NCBI RefSeq assembly: GCF_900116375.1 | Contig: NZ_UETB01000023.1 | Span: forward strand, 1-32,905 | Direction: 5' to 3' | From: Georgenia satyanarayanai | GTDB taxonomy: Bacteria > Actinomycetota > Actinomycetes > Actinomycetales > Actinomycetaceae | DNA: 32,905 nucleotides | Shown: one piece after another, positions 15,330 through 23,999 of the stretch | Numbering within the stretch: position 1 is the first letter of the stretch | Layout of the letters: every line of letters starts with the position of its first letter | Position numbers and translations under genes: made by a program | Notes under the pieces: generated by a model | Told to the model about the DNA's origin: nothing | The model's input: the letters and a program-made list of their open reading frames with translations, nothing else | Database searches by the model: none

Positions 15330-18300
15330 CGCACGCGACGACCCACCCCAGCCCGTCCCCGGCGGCGCCTGCCCCCACCGGGGCGGTCCCCCCGCAGGAG
15401 GCGGTGATCTTCGACCTGGACGGGGTGGTGACCGACACCGCCACGCTCCACGCCCAGGCGTGGCGGCGCCTCTTCGCGGAGGTGCTCACCGACCCACGTA
15501 CCGGCGGACCCGGCGCCCACGCCCCGTTCGACGAGGTGAGCGACTACCGCCGTTACGTCGACGGACGCTCCCGCCAGGATGGGGTGGCCGCCTTCCTCAC
15601 CGCCCGTGGCATCGACCTGCCCGCAGGAACACCGCAGGACCCGGCCGGGGCCTGGACGCTGCACGGTCTGGCCACCCGGAAGAACGACCTCTACCTGGAC
15701 CTGCTCACCGAGCACGACATCAAGGCCTTTCCCGGCACCGTGGACCTGCTCGACCGGCTACGGGCCGGTGGGGTGCCGGTGGCGCTGGTCACCGCCAGCC
15801 GCAACAGCGGCGCGCTGCTGGGGGCCGCTGGCCTGTCGGGGGCCTTTGACGTGGTCGTGGACGGGGACCGTGCCGCCGAGCTGGGCCTGTCCGGGAAGCC
15901 CGATCCGGCGATGTTCCTGAGGGCAGCCGCCGAGCTGGGCGTGGACCCGGCCCGGGTCGCGGTGGTGGAGGACGTCGCCGGTGTCCAGGCGGCCCGCGCC
16001 GGCGGGTTCGGCCTGGTCGCGGGCGTGGCCCGGGGTGGGCAGCGGGCCGAGCTGGAGGCCGCCGGGGCCCACCTGGTGGTCCAGGACGTCTCCCAGCTCG
16101 ACCTGGGTGCGCTGCGCGCCGACCCGTGGACGCTCGTCTACGAGGGGTTCGACCCTGCCCACGAGGGTCACCGTGAGGCGCTGACCACCCTGGGTAACGG
16201 CTATCTCGGCACCCGGGGCGCGGCCCCGGAGCGTGCCGCCGACGGGGTGCACTATCCCGGGACCTACCTGGCCGGTGTCTACAACCGGCTCCTCTCTTCG
16301 GTCCATGGCCGCCAGATGGAGGACGAGCACCTGGTCAACGCGCCCAACTGGCTGGTCCTCGACCTCGGCGCGGAGGACGCGCAGTCGTGGTGGTCCGCCG
16401 GCGGCCTCACCGTGTCCGGGGAGCGACGTGAGCTCGACCTGCGCCGCGGTGTGCTCACCCGCACCGCCGTGCTCACCGACCCGGCCGGGCGGCGGCTGCG
16501 GCTGCGGCAGCGGCGGCTGGTCTCCATGACCCGCCCGCACCTGGCGGCGCTGGAGACGACCGTGGTCCCCGACGGCTGGAGCGGGATCCTGTGGGTGCGT
16601 TCCGGCATCGACGCCGGGGTGGTCAACGCCAATGTCGCCGAGTACGCCGCGCTGGCCGACCGTCATTTGCGCACCACCGACGCCGAAGAGACACGGCCGG
16701 GCACGCTTCTGGTGGAGGTGGAGACCGTGCAGAGCCAGGTCCGCATCGCCACGGCAACCCGCACCAGCGTCAACGGAGCCACCCCGGACGCTGACGTCGA
16801 GTCCGACAAGGAGCTGCACTCCCTGGTGCTCCACGTGCCGGTCACAGACGGTGAACCGGTCACCATCGACAAGGTTGCCGCGGTGTACACGTCCAAGGAC
16901 CCGGCGATCGCCTCGCCCCGGCTCGCGGCCCTGGGGGAGCTGGCCGCCGCCCCGCGAGGCTTCGACGGCCTCCTCGCCGGGCACGTGGCGGCGTGGGAGC
17001 GGCTGTGGGACCGCTTCGGGATAGATCTGACAGCCGACACCCAGACCCGGCTGGTGCTCAACCTGCACGTCTTCCACCTGCTCCAGACCCTGTCCACCCA
17101 CACCGCCGAGCTGGACGCCGGCGTGCCCGCCCGCGGCCTGCACGGAGAGGGCTACCGCGGGCACGTGTTCTGGGACGAGCTGTTCGTCCTGCCGGTGCTC
17201 ACCACCCACCTGCCACAGGTCAGCCGCGGACTGCTGGACTACCGCTGGCGTCGCCTGGACACCGCCCGCCGCGCCGCCACACAGGCGGGCCTGCCCGGGG
17301 CGATGTTCCCCTGGCAGTCCGGCAGCGACGGGCGGGAGGAAACCCCCGACATGCTGTTCAACACCCGCTCCGGACGGTGGATGCCCGACAACTCCCACCG
17401 CCAGCGCCACGTCGGCCTCGCCATCGCCTACAACGCCTGGGAGTACTACCAGGCCACCGGCGACCTCACCTGGCTCGCCCGGCGCGGGGCGGACCTGATC
17501 ATCGAGGTCGCACGGCTCTTCACCGCCCTCGCCACGCACGACCCCAGCACCGACCGCTTCCACATCAGCGGCGTGATGGGACCCGATGAGTACCACGACG
17601 GCTACCCCGACGCCCCCGGCCAGGGCCTGGTCGACAACGCCTACACCAACGTCCTGGCCGCGTGGGTATGCCAGCGGGCACTGGACGTCCTCCAGGCCGT
17701 GGCCGGACACGAGTGTGACGACCTGCACGCCCGCCTCGGCATCGCCCCCGAGGAGCCCGCCACCTGGGAACACCTCAGCCGGCGCCTGACCGTGCCGTTC
17801 CTCCCCGAGGGGCTCATCGCCCAGTTCGCCGGCTATGACGACCTCGCCGAGCTGGACTGGGACCACTACCGGCGCACCTACGGCAACATCGGGCGCCTGG
17901 ACCTGATCCTGGAGGCCGAAGGCGACGCCACCAACCGGTACAAGCTCGCCAAACAGGCCGACGTCCTCATGCTTATCTACCTCCTGGGACCCGACGGGCT
18001 GCTGACCATGCTCGAGCGCCTCGGCTACCCCACCACCCGCCAGGCGCTGGCCCGGACCGTGGACTACTACCTCGCGCGCACCGCGCACGGCTCCACCCTC
18101 AGCCGAGTCGTGCACGCCTCGGTCCTGGCCCGCCTGGACCCCGCCCGCGGGTGGGCCACCTTCCGCGAGGCCCTGGCCGCGGACCTGGACGACACCCAGG
18201 GCGGCACCACCCAAGAGGGCATCCACCTGGGCGCCATGGCCGGCACCATCGACATCCTCATCCGGTCCTTCGCCGGCCTACACACCCAGGGCCCCACCGT

Positions 18301-19765
18301 TGTCCTGGACCCCGCACTACCGGCCGGGCTGCCCGCCATGCGCTTCCGCGTCCAGCACCGCGGCCAACGCCTCCACGTCATCCTCGACGAGACCACCCTC
18401 ACCGTCACCGCTGAGCCGTGCGCGGCCAACCCACACATCCGTCTGCGAGTCGGGGAGCACGAAAGCGCCCTACCAGCCGGCACCACACGGCGCTTCTGTG
18501 AGCTCCCGGGCGTCGTAGTGACTGGGTTGTCAAGTTCACATGAAGAGCTCTGGCGTTGTCTGGCCGGGGCGTGGACGGCCTCGAGCGCCATCGACACCAC
18601 CCCGGTGCCCAGCCGCGTGGTGCCAACCGACGCGCGATGGCTCATGTGGCCTCAGCGGTCAGCGTGCCCGGCGCTCGAGCATCCACCCGTGCCCGGCCGT
18701 GAGACGCTCAGCCTCCTGCGGCCCCCACGAGCCGACCGGATAAGGCAACGGGGACGGGCGCTGGGGGCCCTGCACCGGCGCGAAGGCGGTGAAGGCCGCC
18801 CGCAGGCAATGGGAGGTGGTGAACAGCGAACGGTCCCCGACCAGGACGTCGTGGAGCAAGGAGGCATAGGCGGAGATCGGCTCCCCGCCCGGCACCTCGG
18901 CCAAGTCGAGCTCGGTGTGCGCGAAGCTCAACGCCCGGCCCGGTCCCGGGGTGTTGACGGTGACACCCACAGCAAAGGCCCCGGGGCCACTGAAGTCGAT
19001 CTCGATCGTGTTGCGCCCAGTGAGCGCCGCGCCCAAAGGGCCCTGGGGCGGACGCATGATCAGGGTGATTCGCTGGGCCTTACGAGCCATGCGCTTGCCG
19101 GTGCGCAGCACGAACGGGACGCCCCGCCACCGATCGGTGTCGATCCACAGCCGGGCAGCGACAAACGTGTCCTGCCTGGAACCAGCCGCCACCCCGGCGA
19201 TATCGGTTTAGCCCTCGAACTGCCCCAGCACCACGTCGCTGACCGGATCCAGTGGCCGGAACGCCCCGATGACCGCATCCCGGGCGGCCACAATCGACTC
19301 CGGCTCCGCCACGTCCGCCGGCGGATCCATCGCCACCTGGCTGGCCACGTGGAACAGATGGGTGACCAGCATGTCCAGGGCCGCGCCGGTGGCGTCGTAG
19401 AACACAGCCCGCTGGGCGACGTCGAGGTCCTCGGGCACGTCGATCTGTACCTGCTCGATCCCGTCGGCGTCCCATTGCGAGCCGAACAGCCGGTTCGCGA
19501 AGCGCAACGCGTAGATCGCCTGCACCGCCTGCTTGCCGAGGAAATGGTCGATGCGGAAGACCTGCTCCTCGGTGAGCACCGTCTTCACCAGCGCGTCCAA
19601 CGCCTCAAAGTCCACCAGCGACCTGCCGTAGGGTTTCTCGAACACCACCCGGGCGCCCGCCGCCAAGCCATGGCGTCCCAGCCCCCGGGTAATCACCGGA
19701 TACGCCGCCGGGGGCACGGCCAGAAAGTGCACGACCAGCGGCTCACCGCCGCCCTCGGCCGCTAG
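15326..19765 (+). CDS. Beta-phosphoglucomutase/GH65 glycoside phosphorylase fusion, stop codon lost
   Basis: The first about 1057 residues are a known fusion. The HAD beta-phosphoglucomutase domain (25-255) has D30/D32 in FDLDGVVTDTA, T156 in VTASRNS, K191 and E215/D216 in VVEDVAGV. The GH65 domain (about 265-1057) has TLGNGYLGTRG and general acid E755 in GPDEYHDGYPD. GH65 enzymes phosphorolyse trehalose, maltose or kojibiose to beta-glucose-1-phosphate, which the mutase turns into glucose-6-phosphate. The start is GTG 15326, overlapping the EamA stop, with GAAGGAG upstream. GH65 homology ends at TTRRF (to about 18496). The frame then continues another 422 codons to 19765, antisense to zwf. 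CTTCTGTGAG at 18493 suggests that one inserted base destroyed a TGA. The natural product is probably about 1057 aa. Confidence 0.85.
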   Translation: MTHATTHPSPSPAAPAPTGAVPPQEAVIFDLDGVVTDTATLHAQAWRRLFAEVLTDPRTGGPGAHAPFDEVSDYRRYVDGRSRQDGVAAFLTARGIDLPAGTPQDPAGAWTLHGLATRKNDLYLDLLTEHDIKAFPGTVDLLDRLRAGGVPVALVTASRNSGALLGAAGLSGAFDVVVDGDRAAELGLSGKPDPAMFLRAAAELGVDPARVAVVEDVAGVQAARAGGFGLVAGVARGGQRAELEAAGAHLVVQDVSQLDLGALRADPWTLVYEGFDPAHEGHREALTTLGNGYLGTRGAAPERAADGVHYPGTYLAGVYNRLLSSVHGRQMEDEHLVNAPNWLVLDLGAEDAQSWWSAGGLTVSGERRELDLRRGVLTRTAVLTDPAGRRLRLRQRRLVSMTRPHLAALETTVVPDGWSGILWVRSGIDAGVVNANVAEYAALADRHLRTTDAEETRPGTLLVEVETVQSQVRIATATRTSVNGATPDADVESDKELHSLVLHVPVTDGEPVTIDKVAAVYTSKDPAIASPRLAALGELAAAPRGFDGLLAGHVAAWERLWDRFGIDLTADTQTRLVLNLHVFHLLQTLSTHTAELDAGVPARGLHGEGYRGHVFWDELFVLPVLTTHLPQVSRGLLDYRWRRLDTARRAATQAGLPGAMFPWQSGSDGREETPDMLFNTRSGRWMPDNSHRQRHVGLAIAYNAWEYYQATGDLTWLARRGADLIIEVARLFTALATHDPSTDRFHISGVMGPDEYHDGYPDAPGQGLVDNAYTNVLAAWVCQRALDVLQAVAGHECDDLHARLGIAPEEPATWEHLSRRLTVPFLPEGLIAQFAGYDDLAELDWDHYRRTYGNIGRLDLILEAEGDATNRYKLAKQADVLMLIYLLGPDGLLTMLERLGYPTTRQALARTVDYYLARTAHGSTLSRVVHASVLARLDPARGWATFREALAADLDDTQGGTTQEGIHLGAMAGTIDILIRSFAGLHTQGPTVVLDPALPAGLPAMRFRVQHRGQRLHVILDETTLTVTAEPCAANPHIRLRVGEHESALPAGTTRRFCELPGVVVTGLSSSHEELWRCLAGAWTASSAIDTTPVPSRVVPTDARWLMWPQRSACPALEHPPVPGRETLSLLRPPRADRIRQRGRALGALHRREGGEGRPQAMGGGEQRTVPDQDVVEQGGIGGDRLPARHLGQVELGVREAQRPARSRGVDGDTHSKGPGATEVDLDRVAPSERRAQRALGRTHDQGDSLGLTSHALAGAQHERDAPPPIGVDPQPGSDKRVLPGTSRHPGDIGLALELPQHHVADRIQWPERPDDRIPGGHNRLRLRHVRRRIHRHLAGHVEQMGDQHVQGRAGGVVEHSPLGDVEVLGHVDLYLLDPVGVPLRAEQPVREAQRVDRLHRLLAEEMVDAEDLLLGEHRLHQRVQRLKVHQRPAVGFLEHHPGARRQAMASQPPGNHRIRRRGHGQKVHDQRLTAALGR

Positions 19766-20113
19766 CTCACGCCGCGCGCGGGCCAGAACCTCAGGCAGTG
19801 CACCGGGATCGTCATCGGTGAACCCCCCACCCGCGTAGCCGACCCGCAGGCACACCTGGTCCCAGTCCTGGGGCAGGCCCAGCTCGCTGCTCAGCAGGGA
19901 GTCCCTCAGCCGGGCCCGGAAGGCCTCGTCGTCCCACCGGTCTGTGGCGCAGCCGATCAAGCGCCACCGCTGGGGCAGCAATCCGCGCTCGTGCAGCTCC
20001 ACCAGGGCCGGCATCACCATGCGGTGGGCCAGGTCACCAGTGGCACCGAACAGGACCACGACCACAGACAGTGGGGTTACGGTCGCGCCCCCGGGCGGCG
20101 ATGACGAGCCCAA
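18659..20113 (-). pseudogene. zwf: Glucose-6-phosphate dehydrogenase with an in-frame TAA
   Basis: The full frame is 484 codons, normal for G6PD. It has the NADP-binding FGATGDLAHR, EKPYG, the active-site RIDHFLGK and a complete C-terminal domain (LWIDTDRWRGVPFVLRTGKR, RITLIMRPPQ, through LLHDVLVGDRSLF). At 19208-19210 the codon after QFEG is TAA, where Tyr (TAC/TAT) is usual; the frame is the same on both sides. The first 301 residues alone would lack much of the substrate domain. The start is a TTG at 20113 with ACGGAGG upstream. It lies 36 bp after the YHS gene under a CsoR-type operator. Function if restored: glucose-6-phosphate to 6-phosphogluconolactone, making NADPH. Mutation or sequencing error cannot be told apart here. 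Confidence 0.85.
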
Positions 20114-20149
20114 CGTAGACCTCCGTCGCAGATACCGGCCGAGGACCGC

Positions 20150-20407
20150 TCAGGCCGCCGTGGTGTAGGCGTGCGGGTCGGCGTCGAAGAGCTCGGCGCA
20201 GTGCCCGCAGCAGAAGTAGTAGCGCTCGCCCTCGAAGTCCCGCGTGAGCCCCCTCGCCTCCGCCTGGGACTTCACCTGCGCGGTGCCCCTCACCGCGCAG
20301 GTGACCAGCTCCTCACCCGGGCCGGCGACGACGCCGTGGTGACCGTGCCCGTGGCTCCCGCCACCACAACACCCGCCGCCGCCATGATCCTCCTGACCGT
20401 GGTTCAT
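20150..20407 (-). CDS. YHS-domain metal-binding protein
   Basis: 85 aa from ATG 20407, chosen over an upstream ATG at 20464 because GAGGGAGGAAACG lies immediately before it. A Cys/His-rich N-terminus (GGGGCCGGGSHGHGHHG) is followed by a YHS domain (about 33-80): VTCAVRGTAQVKSQAEARG and FEGERYYFCCGHCAELFDAD. YHS domains bind copper or other soft metals through paired Cys and occur in CopA-type pumps and small chaperones. It lies first in a two-gene operon with zwf, 95 bp downstream of a CsoR operator. It may act as a cytosolic copper store or carrier. Confidence 0.82.
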   Translation of the reverse strand: MNHGQEDHGGGGCCGGGSHGHGHHGVVAGPGEELVTCAVRGTAQVKSQAEARGLTRDFEGERYYFCCGHCAELFDADPHAYTTAA

Positions 20408-20501
20408 CACGTTTCCTCCCTCTCCTTCAACCCCTACCCGGAACGGCGATCTGCCGCCCATCACGTGGGCGGTTTGTCACCGTGAACGACATTCCCGACC
20501 C

Positions 20502-20516
20502 TACCCCCAGGGGGTA
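20502..20516. promoter_or_regulatory. CsoR-type operator before the YHS-zwf operon
   Basis: TACCCCCAGGGGGTA is a perfect 7-1-7 palindrome, close to the classic CsoR G-tract operator. It lies 95 bp upstream of the YHS start on the minus strand. It differs in arm length from the ATACCC-N5-GGGTAT sites at 6619 and 29832. Confidence 0.75.
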
Positions 20517-20553
20517 CAGGGCGGGTGTATATGGGCGTCTGCCAGAGGAACTC

Positions 20554-20569
20554 TTCATCGAAGTTTCAC
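20554..20569 (+). promoter_or_regulatory. Putative response-regulator box between YHS and doxX
   Basis: TTCATCGAAGTTTCAC: half-sites 11 bp apart. It closely matches the minus-strand site at 23777 (TTCATCAAAGCGTCAC), including the following AGAA. It points toward the DoxX-like gene, whose start lies 214 bp away. The remainder of the 375-bp gap 20408-20782 shows no gene that I can support. Confidence 0.4.
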
Positions 20570-20782
20570 AGAATGCGGTTCGCTGTGGGGTCCGCGTTCC
20601 GACCCACCCGAGAGGTGGCACAAAGAAGGGGCCGCCCGCCGGGTAAGTCGGGAAGGTGAAGTTTCGGTCAAATATGGCCGATGAGCATTGTCTTGTAGTG
20701 CCACTGGTGAAACCCTGTACGCACAGCTCATTCGAGCGTGGGGACCCCAATTTCTTGCGCTCCAGGGTGGAGGGCGACGGCA

Positions 20783-21331
20783 ATGTCGAGGCAGACAAGC
20801 AATCGAGCCCCGGGGACCAAGCCGATGTTCGTCGAGGACATCATCACCCGCGCCGGTGCACGGGTGACCCTCGCCGTAGGACGGCTGCTCATCGGTTGGA
20901 TATTTCTCTGGGCCTTCATCGACAAACTCTTCGGACTGGGGTTTTCCACCCAACCGGAGGCGGCGTGGATCCGCGGGGGGACACCCGCTCAGGGCTACAT
21001 CAGCGGGATTGAGGAACCCCTCGCCGGCATCTTCCAGCCGCTGTTCCTCAATCCCTTCGGAGACTGGCTGTTCGTGGTCGGGCTAGCCGGCCTCGGTCTC
21101 GCCCTCATGCTCGGGGTAGGCCTGAAGATCGCCGCCGTCACCGGCACCCTGCTACTTGGTTTCATGTGGCTCTCGCAGTTTCCGCCAGTGGTAGGCGGAA
21201 CTAACCCGATCACCACGTCTCACTGGGTTGAGGCTGCACTGGTGATCATCTCGGCCCTCACCCTGGCCGGTGATACCTGGGGGCTGGGTCGCTGGTGGGC
21301 CGGCAAGGTCGGTAACAGCTGGCTGCGCTGA
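20783..21331 (+). CDS. DoxX-like integral membrane protein
   Basis: 182 aa from ATG 20783 (GGAGGG upstream); an internal ATG at 20825 is possible. Four hydrophobic helices: about 30-50 (LAVGRLLIGWIFLWAFIDKL), 90-115, 118-135 and 150-168. The pattern RLxxGxxFLWAFxDKLFGLGFST with a large loop containing GTPAQGYISG matches the DoxX/DoxD-like group (thiosulfate:quinone oxidoreductase small subunit and relatives). In actinobacteria DoxX proteins are linked to thiol and oxidative-stress complexes. A response-regulator-like box lies upstream. Its partner is not identified. The start region overlaps no other gene. Confidence 0.75.
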   Translation: MSRQTSNRAPGTKPMFVEDIITRAGARVTLAVGRLLIGWIFLWAFIDKLFGLGFSTQPEAAWIRGGTPAQGYISGIEEPLAGIFQPLFLNPFGDWLFVVGLAGLGLALMLGVGLKIAAVTGTLLLGFMWLSQFPPVVGGTNPITTSHWVEAALVIISALTLAGDTWGLGRWWAGKVGNSWLR

Positions 21332-21350
21332 GCGCGGTAAGCATCGCAAT

Positions 21351-21545
21351 TGAACCATCCTGGGTTCGATGGAGGGTCGCGATTTTGGGAGGATCGGACT
21401 CATCATGTCGAAGCGATACCCGCAGGAACTCAAGGAGCACGCGGTCCGGACGGTGCTCGAATGCGAGAAGGACTACAAGACGCGCTATGGCACGGTCAAA
21501 GCCGTAGCCAACAAGGTGGATATCGGAAATGAGAGCCTACGGGGT
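21351..21545 (+). mobile_element. IS3-family remnant: left end and start of orfA
   Basis: TGAACCATCCTGGGTTC at 21351 has the TG-start and sequence style of an IS3-family terminal repeat. From ATG 21405 the frame reads MSKRYPQELKEHAVRTVLEC and on to VANKVDIGNESLRG, the N-terminal helix-turn-helix of IS3 OrfA. Homology stops near 21545. The coiled-coil end of OrfA and the whole DDE OrfB are missing. It is a dead end-fragment lying between doxX and the 3' end of lnt, and it records past IS activity inside the island. Confidence 0.7.
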
Positions 21546-21573
21546 TGCAGTGGACATGAGCGAGCTCCCAATA

Positions 21574-21594
21574 GCGCGCCACGCTCAAGCGCGC
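21574..21594. terminator. Small GC hairpin after lnt
   Basis: GCGCGC (21574-21579) and GCGCGC (21589-21594) form a 6-bp stem with a 9-nt loop, 35 bp beyond the lnt stop on the minus strand. There is no U-run. It is a weak terminator candidate. Confidence 0.3.
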
Positions 21595-21628
21595 AGGAGG
21601 GCGTCGCCACCGCCCGCCAGGATCGGCC

Positions 21629-23332
21629 TCAATGTCCGGTGACGAGGCTGACGGGGGCCGTGAGGTCCTCTCGCGCGCGGCCCTCGCTGAGGGTCGCTGT
21701 GCGCCGACGGGCCGGACCCCCGGCGCTGTGGCCGCGGCCCCGACGGCTCAGGACGCCGGCAGCCACCCCCACAGCAGCCACGACCCAGACGGCGACGGTG
21801 GGCAGGGTGCCGAGCCGGGCAGCTGGGGTCAGGGACGTGCGCAGCGGGAGCGTGGCAGTCATCTCCTCCGCCGTGAACAGCCCCGTGCGCTCAACAACGC
21901 TCCCATCGGGCAGGATGATGCCGCTGACGCCGACCGTGGAGACCTGGACCGTCGCCCGCCCGTGCTCCACCGCACGAAAGCGTGACATCGCCAGCTGCTG
22001 CGTCGACTCCGGGGAGTCCCCGAAGGAGGCGTTGTTGGTCGGGATGATGATGAGCTCCCCACCTCCCACCACGCCCTCGCGGATCAGTCCGGCGTAGGCG
22101 ACCTCGAAACAGATCCCCACCGCCGCTTCGACCTCACGTGACAGCCGCTCGACCGGGATGGGCATGAGCCCAGGGCCCCGCCCCGCGGCCATGTCGGTAG
22201 AAACCCGGTCCACCAGTGGGGTGATCCGTCGGAACAGGTCCCGATAGGGCATGTACTCCCCGAAGGGAACCGGGTGCTGCTTGGCGTAGGCGCCGCCAAC
22301 CGGCCCCCCTTCCTGCCACAACACCAGCTCGTTGTAACGAATGTCCTGGCCGGTCGGGAACCGCTGCGTGCCCAGCAGGACCGGGGCGCCCGCCGCTCTT
22401 GCGGCCGCCTCCACCAGTGCCGCCTGCGCGTCGTCGGTGCGCGGGTCGATGTCCGCGGCACTCTCCGGCCACAGCACCAGGTCCAGCCGGTCCCCCACTT
22501 CCTCGACCAGTCTGCGCGTGCCCCGGGTGTGGTTCGCCGTGACCTCCCGGGCCTGCACCGCCCACTCGGCCCCCAGCTGGGGAACATTGCCCTGGACCGC
22601 GCCCACCCGAAGGGTCCCCACCTCCGCCTTGTCGTCCAGCGGCAACAGTCCCGGCCCCAGAGCCAAGATGAGCCCCGCCGCCGCAGCGCCCATGGCAGTT
22701 GCAACTTGGGATCGGCGCGTCCACGCCCACGTCAGCAGCGCGCCGATGAACACCACTACGGCCGAGACGAGGACCTCCCCACCGTAAGGAGCCAGCCGCA
22801 CCAGCGGCGCGTCGGTCTGGGAGAAGGCCAGCATCCCCCACGGGAAGCCACCAAACGGCCACGAGGCGCGAAGCTGCTCGACGGCAACCCAGATGACGGC
22901 CGCCAGGCATGCCTGCACCACGGGGCGAGTCCCTACCCACGCCGCCCGCCGGGTCACCGTCCACGCGGCGGTGAAGCCCGCGATGTACAGCGCCTGCATC
23001 ATGCTCAACGCAATCCAGGGCACGAGTGCCCCGGTCGCGTGGATGACCCAGTACACGTGCGGCAGGAAGAACGCCACACCCCACACCAGTCCGGTCGCGG
23101 CGGCCTGCGCCATCCGCGCCCGGCGCAACGCGAGCAGCAGCAGCGCGACGCCCAGGTAGGCCAACGGCCACCATCCACGGTCGGGAAAGGCCAGGTTGGT
23201 CAGTACCCCACCGCCAGCGGCCATCACCAGCGGCCAGGTCACACGCGAGAAGGCCGGTGGTGTCGGGTCTCCAGGTGACCGCGGGGACGGCTTCACGGCC
23301 ACACCCACACCGCCCACAGCCGTACCGGGCAC
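21629..23332 (-). CDS. lnt: Apolipoprotein N-acyltransferase
   Basis: 567 aa. The N-terminal part (about 30-235) has around eight hydrophobic segments (PHVYWVIHATGALVPW, EQLRASWPFGGFPWG). The C-terminal nitrilase domain (about 240-480) carries the Lnt catalytic triad: E290 in LWPESA, K351 in YAKQHPVPFGEY and C408 in VGICFEVAY. It adds the third acyl chain to lipoprotein N-termini. A GTG at 23332 is the first usable start; no strong ribosome-binding site is seen, and an in-frame stop lies about 90 bp upstream. The DUF2933-like gene is 65 bp upstream on the same strand. Actinobacteria usually have a chromosomal Lnt/Ppm-type enzyme, so this is probably an accessory copy. Confidence 0.9.
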   Translation of the reverse strand: MPGTAVGGVGVAVKPSPRSPGDPTPPAFSRVTWPLVMAAGGGVLTNLAFPDRGWWPLAYLGVALLLLALRRARMAQAAATGLVWGVAFFLPHVYWVIHATGALVPWIALSMMQALYIAGFTAAWTVTRRAAWVGTRPVVQACLAAVIWVAVEQLRASWPFGGFPWGMLAFSQTDAPLVRLAPYGGEVLVSAVVVFIGALLTWAWTRRSQVATAMGAAAAGLILALGPGLLPLDDKAEVGTLRVGAVQGNVPQLGAEWAVQAREVTANHTRGTRRLVEEVGDRLDLVLWPESAADIDPRTDDAQAALVEAAARAAGAPVLLGTQRFPTGQDIRYNELVLWQEGGPVGGAYAKQHPVPFGEYMPYRDLFRRITPLVDRVSTDMAAGRGPGLMPIPVERLSREVEAAVGICFEVAYAGLIREGVVGGGELIIIPTNNASFGDSPESTQQLAMSRFRAVEHGRATVQVSTVGVSGIILPDGSVVERTGLFTAEEMTATLPLRTSLTPAARLGTLPTVAVWVVAAVGVAAGVLSRRGRGHSAGGPARRRTATLSEGRAREDLTAPVSLVTGH

Positions 23333-23397
23333 CTGGAAGCCTCGACGACCGTGCCTGGCGCGTATGCGGCCAATCAGCCCCAGCAGAGCTGCGCCCG

Positions 23398-23661
23398 TCA
23401 GTGCCGGTGTCCACGGTCGGTGTGGTCACCGGCGCTGTGCGGGAGCACGTCGTCCAAGGGCGGCGCCTCTTGCGAGGTCCGCGGATCGCCATGTCCTCCA
23501 TGGCCACCGAACATCATCATGACCATCATCAGAGGGCAGGCCAGCACGGCCGCGTACACGAGCGCGTCCCCTGTCGACACACCAAAGACCCGCATGGCTA
23601 TGAACAGTCCGCCCATGAGCAGGACCATTCCCTTGAGGTGCCCGCTGCCGCTGTGGTTCAC
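23398..23661 (-). CDS. DUF2933-like small membrane protein with Met/His-rich tail
   Basis: 87 aa from GTG 23661 (GAGGAGGAG upstream; GTG 23667 adds two residues). Two hydrophobic helices, about 10-26 and 31-49 (VLACPLMMVMMMFGG), are followed by GGHGGHGDP and a His-ending tail (GDHTDRGHRH). The double-helix plus GGHGGHG layout matches DUF2933-type proteins common in copper clusters. Met and His at the membrane edge suggest soft-metal contact. It is followed by lnt and was probably transcribed with it from a promoter carrying the response-regulator-like box at 23777. Confidence 0.75.
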   Translation of the reverse strand: MNHSGSGHLKGMVLLMGGLFIAMRVFGVSTGDALVYAAVLACPLMMVMMMFGGHGGHGDPRTSQEAPPLDDVLPHSAGDHTDRGHRH

Positions 23662-23776
23662 CGTCACTCCTCCTCAACAACGCCGCACGGAGCGGTAGAG
23701 GACGCGTCCCCGACTCACAACCCCGATACGTTTCCCCCATTCTCTGCCGCTCACCTAAAAGCCGGGTCTCCGTTCT

Positions 23777-23792
23777 GTGACGCTTTGATGAA
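23777..23792 (-). promoter_or_regulatory. Putative response-regulator box before the DUF2933-lnt genes
   Basis: On the minus strand: TTCATCAAAGCGTCAC, half-sites 11 bp apart (the second reads GTCAC). It ends 116 bp before GTG 23661. It shares TTCATC-AAG and CACAGAA with the site at 20554. The 330-bp gap 23668-23999 holds this box, a short CACCC/GGGTG stem near 23840-23857 that may end phosphoketolase transcription, and no gene that I can support. Confidence 0.4.
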
Positions 23793-23999
23793 GCCACTGC
23801 CCCCACAGCACGTCACAGCGCGGTGAGGTCGCACGGCACACCCGTCTCCCTGGGTGTCTGTGCCGGCGGCGTGAAGTCCTCGAACCGTACCGACGTATGC
23901 GAGATGGCCGATCTCTGCCGAGGGAGGCAGCGGAGTGCGTGTGCCTTCAGAACGGATCGGGCCGACCCTCATACAGCTTGGCGGGCGCGGCCAGAGCCG

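Noticed and set aside
15758-18226. 822-codon minus-strand open frame opposite the GH65 fusion
   Set aside because: Antisense shadow of a clear enzyme gene.
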